From: an uncultured Desulfovibrio sp.
GTDB lineage: Bacteria; Desulfobacterota; Desulfovibrionia; Desulfovibrionales; Desulfovibrionaceae
Assembly (NCBI GenBank): GCA_947176055.1
Contig: CAMWPE010000040.1
Location: 1-13,346, forward strand
Length of the DNA stretch: 13,346 nt
Direction of reading: 5' to 3'
Shown here: piece after piece, positions 1 to 6,309 of the stretch
Layout of the letters: every line of letters starts with the position of its first letter
Position numbering within the stretch: the stretch's first letter is position 1
Made by a program: the position numbers and the translations under genes
Notes under the pieces: model-generated
Databases searched by the model: none
The model's input: the letters and a program-made list of their open reading frames with translations, nothing else
What the model was told of the DNA's origin: nothing

Positions 1-80
1 TTTAGAAGTTCCTGTTTTTTTTCGCAAACGGAGGCTTTTGAAAGAAAATTTTTACCCAGACTTTTTTTGGCCGCGATCAT
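1..80 (-). CDS. rsmA: Probable 16S rRNA dimethyladenosine transferase RsmA/KsgA, N-terminal fragment
   Basis: Only about 26 codons lie in the window before its left edge. Reading leftward from the ATG at 80-78, the peptide contains AKKSLGKNFLSK. This closely resembles the N-terminal block of RsmA/KsgA, usually K-(K/R)-x-(L/F)-G-Q-(N/H)-F-L, which contributes to S-adenosylmethionine binding. The family dimethylates two adjacent adenines in the 3' terminal helix of 16S rRNA during small-subunit assembly. The usual Gln of the block is Lys here. The gene begins 18 bp after the fusA stop, in the same frame as fusA, and no clear Shine-Dalgarno precedes the ATG, so its translation may depend on fusA. 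A TTG three codons upstream is an alternative start. The call rests on one short motif, so it is moderate; the stretch could also be chance coding potential. Confidence 0.55.
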   Translation of the reverse strand, partial: MIAAKKSLGKNFLSKASVCEKKQELL

Positions 81-98
81 GGAGTTCAAACTTCTGGT

Positions 99-2141
99 TT
101 AGGGTTGGGCGAATGAATTAAAACTCATGACAAAAGCGCCCCTGCCTTGAGTGGCGGAACGCAATTTGGTGGAAAAGCCGAACAACTGCCGGAGGGGAGC
201 GAGACCGCCAAATTTTTTCGCGCCCGAGTTGTCTTCCATGGAGTCGATCTGGCCGCCCAGCTGGTTAAAAAGCGCTACGCAACTTCCCAGATATTCTTCA
301 GGCGTCGTAATCTCCACTTTCATAAGCGGTTCGAGCATTTTTGGGCCGGCCTCGCGGATCGCCTCGCGGAGCGCGCGGGCGGCCGCCATTCGTAAACCAG
401 GTATTGTGGTCAATCCTTCTTCTTTTTTTATATTTTCAATCGTCGCTTCAATATGGATGACAGGCCAGCCTTCCAGAGGCCCCGCCTGCAGAGCGTCGCG
501 GATTCCTTCGCGGACGGCATCGAGAAAGACCGCCGGCAACAGTTTTCGCGCTTCGGACTCGTCGCCAGGCAAAAAGGAGCCGACGACTACCCGCGATTCC
601 GCTTTTTCAATAGGGCGGACGCGGACTTCGACTTCGCCGGTATGTCTTTCTTTGCCCAGTTCCTTATCGAAGCGGAATGAGGCTCTGGCGGGACGCGAAA
701 TAGCTTCGCGCAAGGCGGCCTTTGGCGCTCCGGCGCGGGGTTTTAGCTTATATTCCCGGGCGAGTCTCTCCAGGACCACCTCCAGATGCAGTTCTCCCAT
801 TCCTGAAAGGATCCGGGCTCCAGTTTCCTCGTCCTTGTTAAATTTTAGAGTCGGATCTTCTTCCGCGTAACGCGCGAGAGCTTCGTCCAGGAGTTTTCCT
901 TCTTCGGAATTGACGGCTTCCAAAGCTATCGAAATAACCGGGTCATACGACGCTATAGGCGCGAGGGAAATTATATGATTTTTCGCGCAGAGCGTGTCTC
1001 CGGTCATCGCGTCATTAAAGCCGGTGATGGCGGCGATATCTCCAGCGCAAAGCTCCTCCAGCGCCTCGCGTCGCTCCGCGCGCATTTTATAAAGACGGCT
1101 TACTCGTCCGGTTTTATCGTCGCGGGGGTTGTAAAGGGCGTCGCCTTCCCTGATAGATCCAGAATACATTCTTACGAAGCAGTTTTTCCTGTTCCCCTCC
1201 ATAATTACTTTGAAAACCAGAGCGACAGGGGAAAGCGACGGATTGGCGACGACCTCGACGGCTCCGCCTTTTTTGTCGACGCCCTGGACGGGCGCTTGAG
1301 CCGGATTGGGAAGCAGGGCGCATACGCCGTCCATTAATGGTTGAACGCCGATATTGCGCAACGCGGAGCCGCAAAAAACCGGCGTTAGTCTCCGGATTAA
1401 GACGCATTTTTTTAGCGATTTTAGAATATCGCTTTTTTTCGCATTGCCCTCGAGCCAAAGAGGAAGAAAATCGTCGTCGTTTTCAGCCAGTTTTTCGAGT
1501 AAAAAGTCGCGCCATTCGCGGATTATTTCTTCTTCGGCGGCTTCCGGGGCTGAACGGCGCACGGTCATCCCTTGATCGTTTTCGTCAAAAGAAAGTTTTT
1601 CATTTTCCATAATATCGAGGATTCCGCGAAAATTTTCGCTCTTTCCCAGGGGAACGACCAGGGGGACAGGATTCGCGCCCAGTCTTTCGCGCATGGAGTT
1701 TAAAGCTCCTTCGAAGTTTGCTCCTTGCCTGTCCATTTTATTTATGAAAGCGATTTTTGGAATGCCAAAGGATTCAGATTGCCGCCAGACTGTTTCCGAT
1801 TGCGGCTCCACGCCTCCGACGGCGCAAAACACGCCGATCGCTCCGTCCAGAACGCGCAGACATCTTTCAACTTCGATAGTGAAGTCCACGTGGCCGGGCG
1901 TGTCCACAAGATTGATGTTAACTCCATTCCAAAGACAGGTAGCGCAGGCGGAAGCTATGGTAATACCTCTTTCCTGTTCCTCCGGCATATAATCCATCGT
2001 CGCGGCGCCGTCGTGCACCTCGCCTATTTTATGGATTTTTTTGCTATAAAAAAGGATTCTTTCCGAAAGGGTGGTCTTGCCCGCGTCAATATGGGCGATA
2101 ATACCTATATTCCTGATAGATTCAGGGGAAGGACAAGCCAT
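99..2141 (-). CDS. fusA: EF-G family translational GTPase
   Basis: Ribosome-bound cytosolic GTPase of the elongation factor G family, which drives tRNA-mRNA translocation and, with ribosome recycling factor, splits ribosomes. The 680-residue protein has the GTPase motifs in order: AHIDAGKTT (16-24), a switch I segment ending ERGIT (57-61), DTPGH (80-84), NKMD (134-137) and CGSA (G5). EF-G-like domains II to V follow, including GELHLEV in domain III and LEPLMKVEITTPEEYLG in domain V. Length is slightly below the usual 690-700. A GGAGA Shine-Dalgarno at 2147-2151 supports the ATG. It lies 15 bp after the unknown gene and is not next to rpsL, rpsG or tuf, which suggests a second EF-G copy. The tip of domain IV (about 569-582) lacks the usual H-x-V-D-S-S loop. 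Family membership is firm; whether it is the main translocase or a paralogue is inferred. Confidence 0.93.
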   Translation of the reverse strand: MACPSPESIRNIGIIAHIDAGKTTLSERILFYSKKIHKIGEVHDGAATMDYMPEEQERGITIASACATCLWNGVNINLVDTPGHVDFTIEVERCLRVLDGAIGVFCAVGGVEPQSETVWRQSESFGIPKIAFINKMDRQGANFEGALNSMRERLGANPVPLVVPLGKSENFRGILDIMENEKLSFDENDQGMTVRRSAPEAAEEEIIREWRDFLLEKLAENDDDFLPLWLEGNAKKSDILKSLKKCVLIRRLTPVFCGSALRNIGVQPLMDGVCALLPNPAQAPVQGVDKKGGAVEVVANPSLSPVALVFKVIMEGNRKNCFVRMYSGSIREGDALYNPRDDKTGRVSRLYKMRAERREALEELCAGDIAAITGFNDAMTGDTLCAKNHIISLAPIASYDPVISIALEAVNSEEGKLLDEALARYAEEDPTLKFNKDEETGARILSGMGELHLEVVLERLAREYKLKPRAGAPKAALREAISRPARASFRFDKELGKERHTGEVEVRVRPIEKAESRVVVGSFLPGDESEARKLLPAVFLDAVREGIRDALQAGPLEGWPVIHIEATIENIKKEEGLTTIPGLRMAAARALREAIREAGPKMLEPLMKVEITTPEEYLGSCVALFNQLGGQIDSMEDNSGAKKFGGLAPLRQLFGFSTKLRSATQGRGAFVMSFNSFAQP

Positions 2142-2156
2142 GCGTGTCTCCGGGAG

Positions 2157-2972
2157 CTAAATTAGAGAATATGAACAGACGCGATTCAGGAAAAATTCCT
2201 CTGGAAGATCCTGGAATTTCCAGAAACATTCGAGACCCGGCCTGATAAGGAGCGTATAGTTAAAGACGATTCTATCTTCCGGCTGGTCGCTGTACAAGGC
2301 GTAGATACGAGCTCCCGCGCTAACAGGGGGAGCGGAACCCTGCGCCAGCTCGAGCAGCGGGGATGAAAATTTATCCGGATCAGTCAGCGCGAGCGGATAA
2401 TTGTCGCGCTCGAGCCATAGACCGGCGTCGACGGCGCGTATGTCGTCGACCAATTCAGACATTTTTTCCGGACCCAGAATGATAATTCTTCCGGAATCGG
2501 CATTTTGAACAAGCTCTTTAATAGCGCGAACAGCTTTGGCGCGAGAGACGGCGAATGCGTTTTCAAATCCGCAGAGTTCGAGAGCGGTAAGCGCGGAGGG
2601 ACGCGGCGAGACGCCGAGGCATAATGCGATGGAGACTCCGCAACCGGCCAAAAGGGATTGAACCGCGACCGAAAAAAGACGCGCCGCCGCCGAGTAATCT
2701 CCGGGAAAAATTATCGCCGCCCAGGGAACAGGCGCGACGCTCGCGATTTCCCGGAAACCTTTGCCTGGGATGATTCGTTCCGCCCGCTCGATTCGGTCTT
2801 GACGCGTCATGGAATAAAAATGGAGCGCTAGCGCGGATTTTAAAGACGCCCTGTATTCCGGCGAGGATTGATCATAGGCGCTCAAAAAGGCCGCGTCCGG
2901 GATCCGGTATTCTTCCAGCCAATCCGGGAGGAGCGGAGGCGCCTGGATATCTGTCAGGAGCCGGCCAGCCAT
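2157..2972 (-). CDS. Conserved-looking hypothetical protein, weakly histidinol dehydrogenase-like
   Basis: I do not recognise a characterised family. The 271-residue product has no signal peptide and no convincing membrane segment, so it is probably cytosolic. Residues about 83-155 (an alternating hydrophobic run ending FPG, then ALTALELCGFENAFAVSRAKAVRAI in two parts: a leucine-rich helix and a V-S-R-A-K-A-V-R-A-I helix) resemble the HisD region with PGG, A-x-L-x-G-V-x-E and G-G-A-Q-A-I-A-A-L. The protein is much shorter than HisD (about 430 residues) and I see neither the HisD Glu-His catalytic pair nor its zinc ligands, so dehydrogenase activity should not be assumed. The ATG lies inside the end of argH, overlapping it by 19 bp, which implies translational coupling in the argG-argH unit. 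The reading frame is full and uninterrupted. Confidence 0.8.
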   Translation of the reverse strand: MAGRLLTDIQAPPLLPDWLEEYRIPDAAFLSAYDQSSPEYRASLKSALALHFYSMTRQDRIERAERIIPGKGFREIASVAPVPWAAIIFPGDYSAAARLFSVAVQSLLAGCGVSIALCLGVSPRPSALTALELCGFENAFAVSRAKAVRAIKELVQNADSGRIIILGPEKMSELVDDIRAVDAGLWLERDNYPLALTDPDKFSSPLLELAQGSAPPVSAGARIYALYSDQPEDRIVFNYTLLIRPGLECFWKFQDLPEEFFLNRVCSYSLI

Positions 2973-4348
2973 TCGTCAAAATCCGCCAATTGTCGTCTGA
3001 CAGAAGCGGGGCTGGCGCATCCGGGCGTCTGTCGCCGGCTAACGCACGCTTCGGGAGAAAGTCGCTTATATATGTCTTCTTCAATTGAAGCATGGATCTT
3101 CTTCATTGCCTCAAGATCTAGATCCTCTAACCCTTTTCCCAGCGATTCGGCCAGGGCGACCGCCTGTCCCGTTATTTTATGCGCCTCGCGAAATGGCAAT
3201 CCCTTTTCCGCCAGATAATCAGCGAATTCGGTCGCGTTCAGATAGCCCGTCTTGCAAGCGGCGAGCATTTTGTCCGCGTTAAATTCCAGAGCATCGAGAA
3301 AGGCTCTCATTATTTTTAGAGACGACGACACTGTTTCGTCCGTATCGAAGAAGCCTTCCTTGTCCTCCTGCATATCCTTGTTATAGCTCAAGGGCAATCC
3401 CTTCATCAGCGTGAGCAGGGCTATGAGATTGCCGTAGACCCGACCGCATTTTCCGCGCGCCAGCTCCGCCGCGTCGGGATTTTTTTTCTGGGGCATGATT
3501 GACGAGCCTGTGGAAAAGGCGTCGGGTAGACGGACAAAACCGAATGAAGGATTTGCCCAGATTATGATTTCCTCGCAAAAACGCGATATATGCGTCTGGA
3601 TGACCGCTCCGATAAACTGCGCTTCGAGGGCGAAGTCGCGATCCGAGACAGCGTCCATTGAGTTAGCGTAGATTCCGTCAAAGCCAAGCTCCCTGGCGAC
3701 CGAAAGAGGATCCAGAGGATAAGGGGAGCCGCATAAGGCCGCCGCGCCGAGCGGGGATACGCGAACGCGTTTAAGACTATCCCTTATCCTTTCGGCGTCC
3801 CGTTTGAACATATTGGCGTAAGCCAGCAAATGCTGCGCGAGCAAAGTGGGCTGCGCTGGTTGCAAATGCGTGTATCCCGGCAGGATGACATCGATATTTT
3901 TTCTGGCCTGCTTGACGAAAGACAGGCAGAGTCCGAGGCAAAGAGAAAGCCACGCTACCATTCTGTCGCTGACATAAAGACGAAAATCGATCCCTATCTG
4001 GTCATTCCGGCTCCGACCGGTATGAAGTTTTTTACAAGCCGCTCATACGAGTTCGGTTAGCCTCGATTCGATATTCATGTGAACGTCTTCGAGCTCTTTT
4101 TTCCAGACGAATTGACCCGATGCAATTTCTTTTCTGATTTTTTCGAGTCCGGAAACAATTAAATCGGCTTCTTCCTTCGCGATGACGTTTTGGCGACCGA
4201 GCATTTTCGCGTGCGCGATGGACGCGTCGATATCCCGGTCGTACAATTTTCTATCGAAACTTTGCGATTCCGAATAATCCGTCATTAAATCGTCGGGAGC
4301 GGTTTTAAATCGCCCTCCCCAGGAAGAGTTCGCTTCGTTAGCTTTCAT
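2954..4348 (-). pseudogene. argH: Argininosuccinate lyase interrupted by an in-frame TGA
   Basis: Argininosuccinate lyase cleaves argininosuccinate to arginine and fumarate, the last step of arginine synthesis. The whole 464-codon frame is present at normal family length, but codon 102 (4045-4043) is TGA. Before it come SSWGGRF near the N-terminus and D-V-H-M-N-I-E; directly after it, in the same register, comes KKLHTGRSRNDQ (106-117), then THLQPAQP (160-167), the superfamily signature GSSIMPQKKN (281-290) with the catalytic serine loop, and KDMQEDKEG. Homologues read V-G-x-x-G-(K/G)-K-L-H-T-G-R-S-R-N-D-Q here; this copy reads V-stop-A-A-C-K-K-L, so both glycines could each have become TGN by a single G-to-T change. 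The ATG overlaps the argG stop by 11 bp. It is a recent nonsense allele, a sequencing error or, less likely, a recoded gene. The nearest in-frame ATG after the stop is at 3961, beyond the substrate-binding motif, so a restart would not give an active enzyme. Confidence 0.88.
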
Positions 4349-5564
4349 TTTTAAAACCTTTCCAGCCCATCCGCTCGCGAGTAGCCGCGTAAAGTCCCAG
4401 ACGGAGGCTATTTAATTTTATAAAGCCGGCAGCGTCCTTATGATCGTAATCTCCGCCCTCGAAAGTGGCGAGATCCTCGGAAAAGAGGGAATAAGGAGAA
4501 GTGCGCGATACCGGCAGAATGCCGCCCTTGTATAACTTCGCTTTCACAAGGCCCGTTACCGGCTCCTGGGATTTGTCAAAAAAAGCCTGCATTGCTTCCC
4601 TTTCCGGCGAGAACCAGTAACCGTTGTAAACGCAACGGGAATAAGGGACGGAAAACATGTCGCGAATGGCGAGCAATTCGCGATCCATGCATACGCCCTC
4701 GAGATCGCGGTGCAGCGCAAAAAGCAAGGTTCCGGCGGGATTTTCATACACTCCCCGGCATTTCATGCCGACGTAGCGGTTTTCTACCATATCATCCCTG
4801 CCAATTCCGTTGCGGGCGGCGATATCCCCGAGGGTCGCTATAATATCGTACGGATCAAGTTGCGCCCCGTTGACAGAGACGGGATTGCCGCGCACAAAAC
4901 CAACCTCGACATATTCCGGTTTGTCGGGAGCTTGTTCCGGAGGCGTTACCCGCGAGCGGCAACTCGCGTCAGGCTCGTTGCCCGGATTCTCCAGCTCGCT
5001 TCCTTCGAAGCTGGTGTGCAACATATTGGCGTCCATACTGTATCTTTTGGATTCGGCCGAGATGGGAATGCCATGTTTTTCGGCGAAAGCGGTAAGGGCT
5101 TTCCTGCTCAATAAATCCCATTCCCGCCAGGGAGCGATAACTTTCAGGGAGGGATCGAGCGCCTTTATGGAGAATTCGAAACGGACCTGATCGTTGCCTT
5201 TGCCGGTCGCGCCATGCGCTATCGCGTCAGCGCCCGTTTTTTTTGCCACTTCCACGAGAGCCTGCGCTATGCACGGTCTGGCTATCGATGTGCCGAGCAA
5301 ATATCTATTTTCGTATCTGGCCGCGGCGCGAAGCATGGGGAAAACGAAATTCTGGGCCATATCCTCGCGCAAATCCAGAACTATCGCCTCCGAAGCTCCT
5401 GTTTCGATGGCCTTGCGCTCGATAGCGGCGAAATCTTCGGGCTGGCCCAGATCGGCCGTTGCGGCCACTACTTCGCAACCGTAAGTTTCAATCAACCAGC
5501 GCAATATGACAGACGTGTCCAGACCGCCGGAATAGGCGAGAACGACTTTTCCGATTTTATTCAT
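4338..5564 (-). CDS. argG: Argininosuccinate synthase
   Basis: ArgG joins citrulline and aspartate with ATP to give argininosuccinate, the substrate of ArgH encoded next. The 408-residue protein is of normal length. It opens with KVVLAYSGGLDTS, where residues 10-18 form the ATP pyrophosphatase loop typical of the N-type ATP-binding synthases. Further landmarks are GATGKGNDQVRFE, the S-M-D-A-N-M-L-H-T-S-F-E-G segment and E-N-P-G-N-E-P-D. The frame is open back to 5618, but homologues begin at the M-N-K-I-G-K-V-V ATG (5564-5562), and a strong AAGGAGA lies eight bases before it, so that start is chosen. The stop overlaps the argH start by 11 bp. It is the first gene of the minus-strand unit, so its control probably sits in the divergent region shared with mraZ. 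No disruption is seen. Confidence 0.97.
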   Translation of the reverse strand: MNKIGKVVLAYSGGLDTSVILRWLIETYGCEVVAATADLGQPEDFAAIERKAIETGASEAIVLDLREDMAQNFVFPMLRAAARYENRYLLGTSIARPCIAQALVEVAKKTGADAIAHGATGKGNDQVRFEFSIKALDPSLKVIAPWREWDLLSRKALTAFAEKHGIPISAESKRYSMDANMLHTSFEGSELENPGNEPDASCRSRVTPPEQAPDKPEYVEVGFVRGNPVSVNGAQLDPYDIIATLGDIAARNGIGRDDMVENRYVGMKCRGVYENPAGTLLFALHRDLEGVCMDRELLAIRDMFSVPYSRCVYNGYWFSPEREAMQAFFDKSQEPVTGLVKAKLYKGGILPVSRTSPYSLFSEDLATFEGGDYDHKDAAGFIKLNSLRLGLYAATRERMGWKGFKNES

Positions 5565-5572
5565 TTTATATA

Positions 5573-5579
5573 TCTCCTT
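5573..5579 (-). promoter_or_regulatory. Strong Shine-Dalgarno of argG
   Basis: On the minus strand this reads AAGGAGA and stands eight bases before the ATG at 5564-5562. It decides the argG start over the in-frame upstream start at 5618, which would add 18 unconserved residues. Confidence 0.85.
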
Positions 5580-5590
5580 GCGGGCGACGG
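5577..5590 (+). repeat. 14-bp direct repeat, copy next to argG
   Basis: CTTGCGGGCGACGG occurs here and again, identically and in the same orientation, at 5770-5783. Similarity continues loosely (GATCTTTCC here, ACCTTCC there). This copy overlaps the argG ribosome-binding site, on the opposite strand. A 14-base match within about 200 bases is not expected by chance. I know of no function; it may be a shared protein site or a local duplication. Confidence 0.6.
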
Positions 5591-5725
5591 GATCTTTCCG
5601 GCAAAAATTCGCCGTCAATCGACGCGACGCGCCAGTTATTATCCCTCAAAACCGTGTCCCGGGCAAGTCTTATATCCCTTATACGAACACTGGATCCGCG
5701 GAGCGCGTCTTGAAAATTTTCCTCA

Positions 5726-5757
5726 ATAATAACCCTTGATTATGAAGGCAAAGTCAA
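5726..5757 (-). promoter_or_regulatory. Weak candidate promoter for argG
   Basis: On the minus strand TTGACT (5757-5752) is followed by TATTAT (5731-5726). Both hexamers match the sigma70 consensus at five of six bases, but the 20-bp spacer is longer than the usual 16-18. The palindrome GAAAATTTTC at 5712-5721 lies just downstream, near the expected start of transcription, and faintly recalls an ARG-box arrangement. This would leave a leader of about 150 bases before argG, in which I see only short GC-rich stems and no recognised riboswitch or T-box. Confidence 0.3.
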
Positions 5758-5769
5758 GAATGACGGCGT

Positions 5770-5783
5770 CTTGCGGGCGACGG
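5770..5783 (+). repeat. 14-bp direct repeat, copy next to the mraZ promoter
   Basis: This is the second exact copy of CTTGCGGGCGACGG, ending seven bases before the -35 element of the mraZ promoter. With the copy at 5577-5590 it brackets most of the divergent intergenic region. Its position just upstream of a promoter would suit an activator or competitor site, but that is a guess. Confidence 0.6.
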
Positions 5784-5790
5784 ACCTTCC

Positions 5791-5819
5791 TTGACAGGGG
5801 TATTTCCATTGGGCATAAG
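5791..5819 (+). promoter_or_regulatory. Sigma70-type promoter of the mraZ/dcw cluster
   Basis: A perfect -35 TTGACA (5791-5796), a 17-bp spacer and a -10 CATAAG (5814-5819, four of six) are present. Transcription would begin near 5826, giving a 5' leader of about 30 bases before the mraZ ATG. The TGG repeats that MraZ is expected to bind start in the spacer and cover the -10 and the start site, the right geometry for autorepression. Confidence 0.7.
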
Positions 5820-5843
5820 TGGTAAAAAGTGGCAAATCATGGA
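5809..5843 (+). promoter_or_regulatory. MraZ operator: four TGG repeats at 10-bp period
   Basis: TGGG (5810-5813), TGGT (5820-5823), TGGC (5830-5833) and TGGA (5840-5843) recur at exactly 10-bp steps. MraZ is known, for example in E. coli, to bind short TGG-type direct repeats spaced one helical turn apart upstream of mraZ and to repress its own operon. The repeats run from the promoter spacer through the -10 to 13 bases before the mraZ ATG. The first three resemble each other best (TTGG, GTGG, GTGG); the fourth is the weakest. Confidence 0.72.
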
Positions 5844-5855
5844 AGACGAAGGCGC

Positions 5856-6302
5856 ATGACAGGCAAGTTTATCGGCACGTATAATCGCGCCCTGGACGCG
5901 AAGGGTCGCGTCTCTTTGCCTCCGTCTTTCCTTAAGGCGCTGGAAAATGACGGAGGTCCCGGATCCTTCTGGCTCACCGGCCTCTACGGGAGACTTACCG
6001 GCTACGCGCCGGAGCGCTGGGAAGAAATTGTCGAAAAGCTTTGCTCCATAAAATTGCCGTCGCTGAAATTATCCAATTTCAAAACCAAACTCGTGGGTAT
6101 GGCGCAGGAAATTTCCCCGGACGCCCAGGGGCGGATACGTATTCCGCAATCGCTCATCCGCGAAGCGGGGCTAGGCAAAGACGCCGTGCTGGTGGGGATT
6201 CTCGATAAATTTGAGATCTGGGATCAAGCCCGCTTCGACGCTATTTCCGTCGAGGACGTTTCCGAAGAATTAATCCGTTTCGGCATCGATTTGACCTTGT
6301 AA
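5856..6302 (+). CDS. mraZ: Transcriptional regulator MraZ
   Basis: MraZ is an AbrB-fold DNA-binding protein that forms ring-shaped oligomers and regulates the dcw cluster, of which it is the first gene. The 148-residue product shows the two tandem half-domains with their hallmark motifs: DAKGRVSLP (14-22) and DAQGRIRIP (89-97). The start is the ATG at 5856, giving M-T-G-K-F-I-G-T-Y-N, which matches the family N-terminus (F-x-G-x-Y-x-x-x-x-D-A-K-G-R). The frame is open to a GTG at 5829, but that codon lies in the operator and only about three bases from the predicted transcription start. A modest GAAGG at 5848-5852 stands very close to the ATG. The operator over its own promoter implies autoregulation. 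The gene ends 7 bp before rsmH. Confidence 0.96.
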   Translation: MTGKFIGTYNRALDAKGRVSLPPSFLKALENDGGPGSFWLTGLYGRLTGYAPERWEEIVEKLCSIKLPSLKLSNFKTKLVGMAQEISPDAQGRIRIPQSLIREAGLGKDAVLVGILDKFEIWDQARFDAISVEDVSEELIRFGIDLTL

Positions 6303-6309
6303 CATTTTT

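Noticed and set aside
4..95. Seven-base inverted repeat AGAAGTT / AACTTCT at 4-10 and 89-95, considered as a terminator after fusA.
   Set aside because: The arms are 78 bases apart, with no GC-rich stem and no adjoining U-run in the right place; the sequence between them looks coding.
151..870. A 239-codon plus-strand open frame.
   Set aside because: It lies antisense to fusA, whose protein is unmistakable. The translation is Ser/Arg-rich with no domain, typical of a shadow frame in GC-rich coding DNA.
4008..4045. Selenocysteine or reassigned-code reading of the argH TGA, which would give a U-x-x-C motif; a 6-bp stem with a 22-base loop (4041-4036 with 4013-4008) follows it.
   Set aside because: Homologues have Gly, not Cys, at this place, and ArgH needs no redox residue. 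TGA serves as a normal stop for ftsI and for argH itself, against UGA=Gly. The stem is short and lacks clear SECIS features.
5829..5855. GTG start for mraZ that would add nine residues.
   Set aside because: It falls inside the TGG operator and about three bases after the predicted transcription start, and the added residues are not found in the MraZ family.
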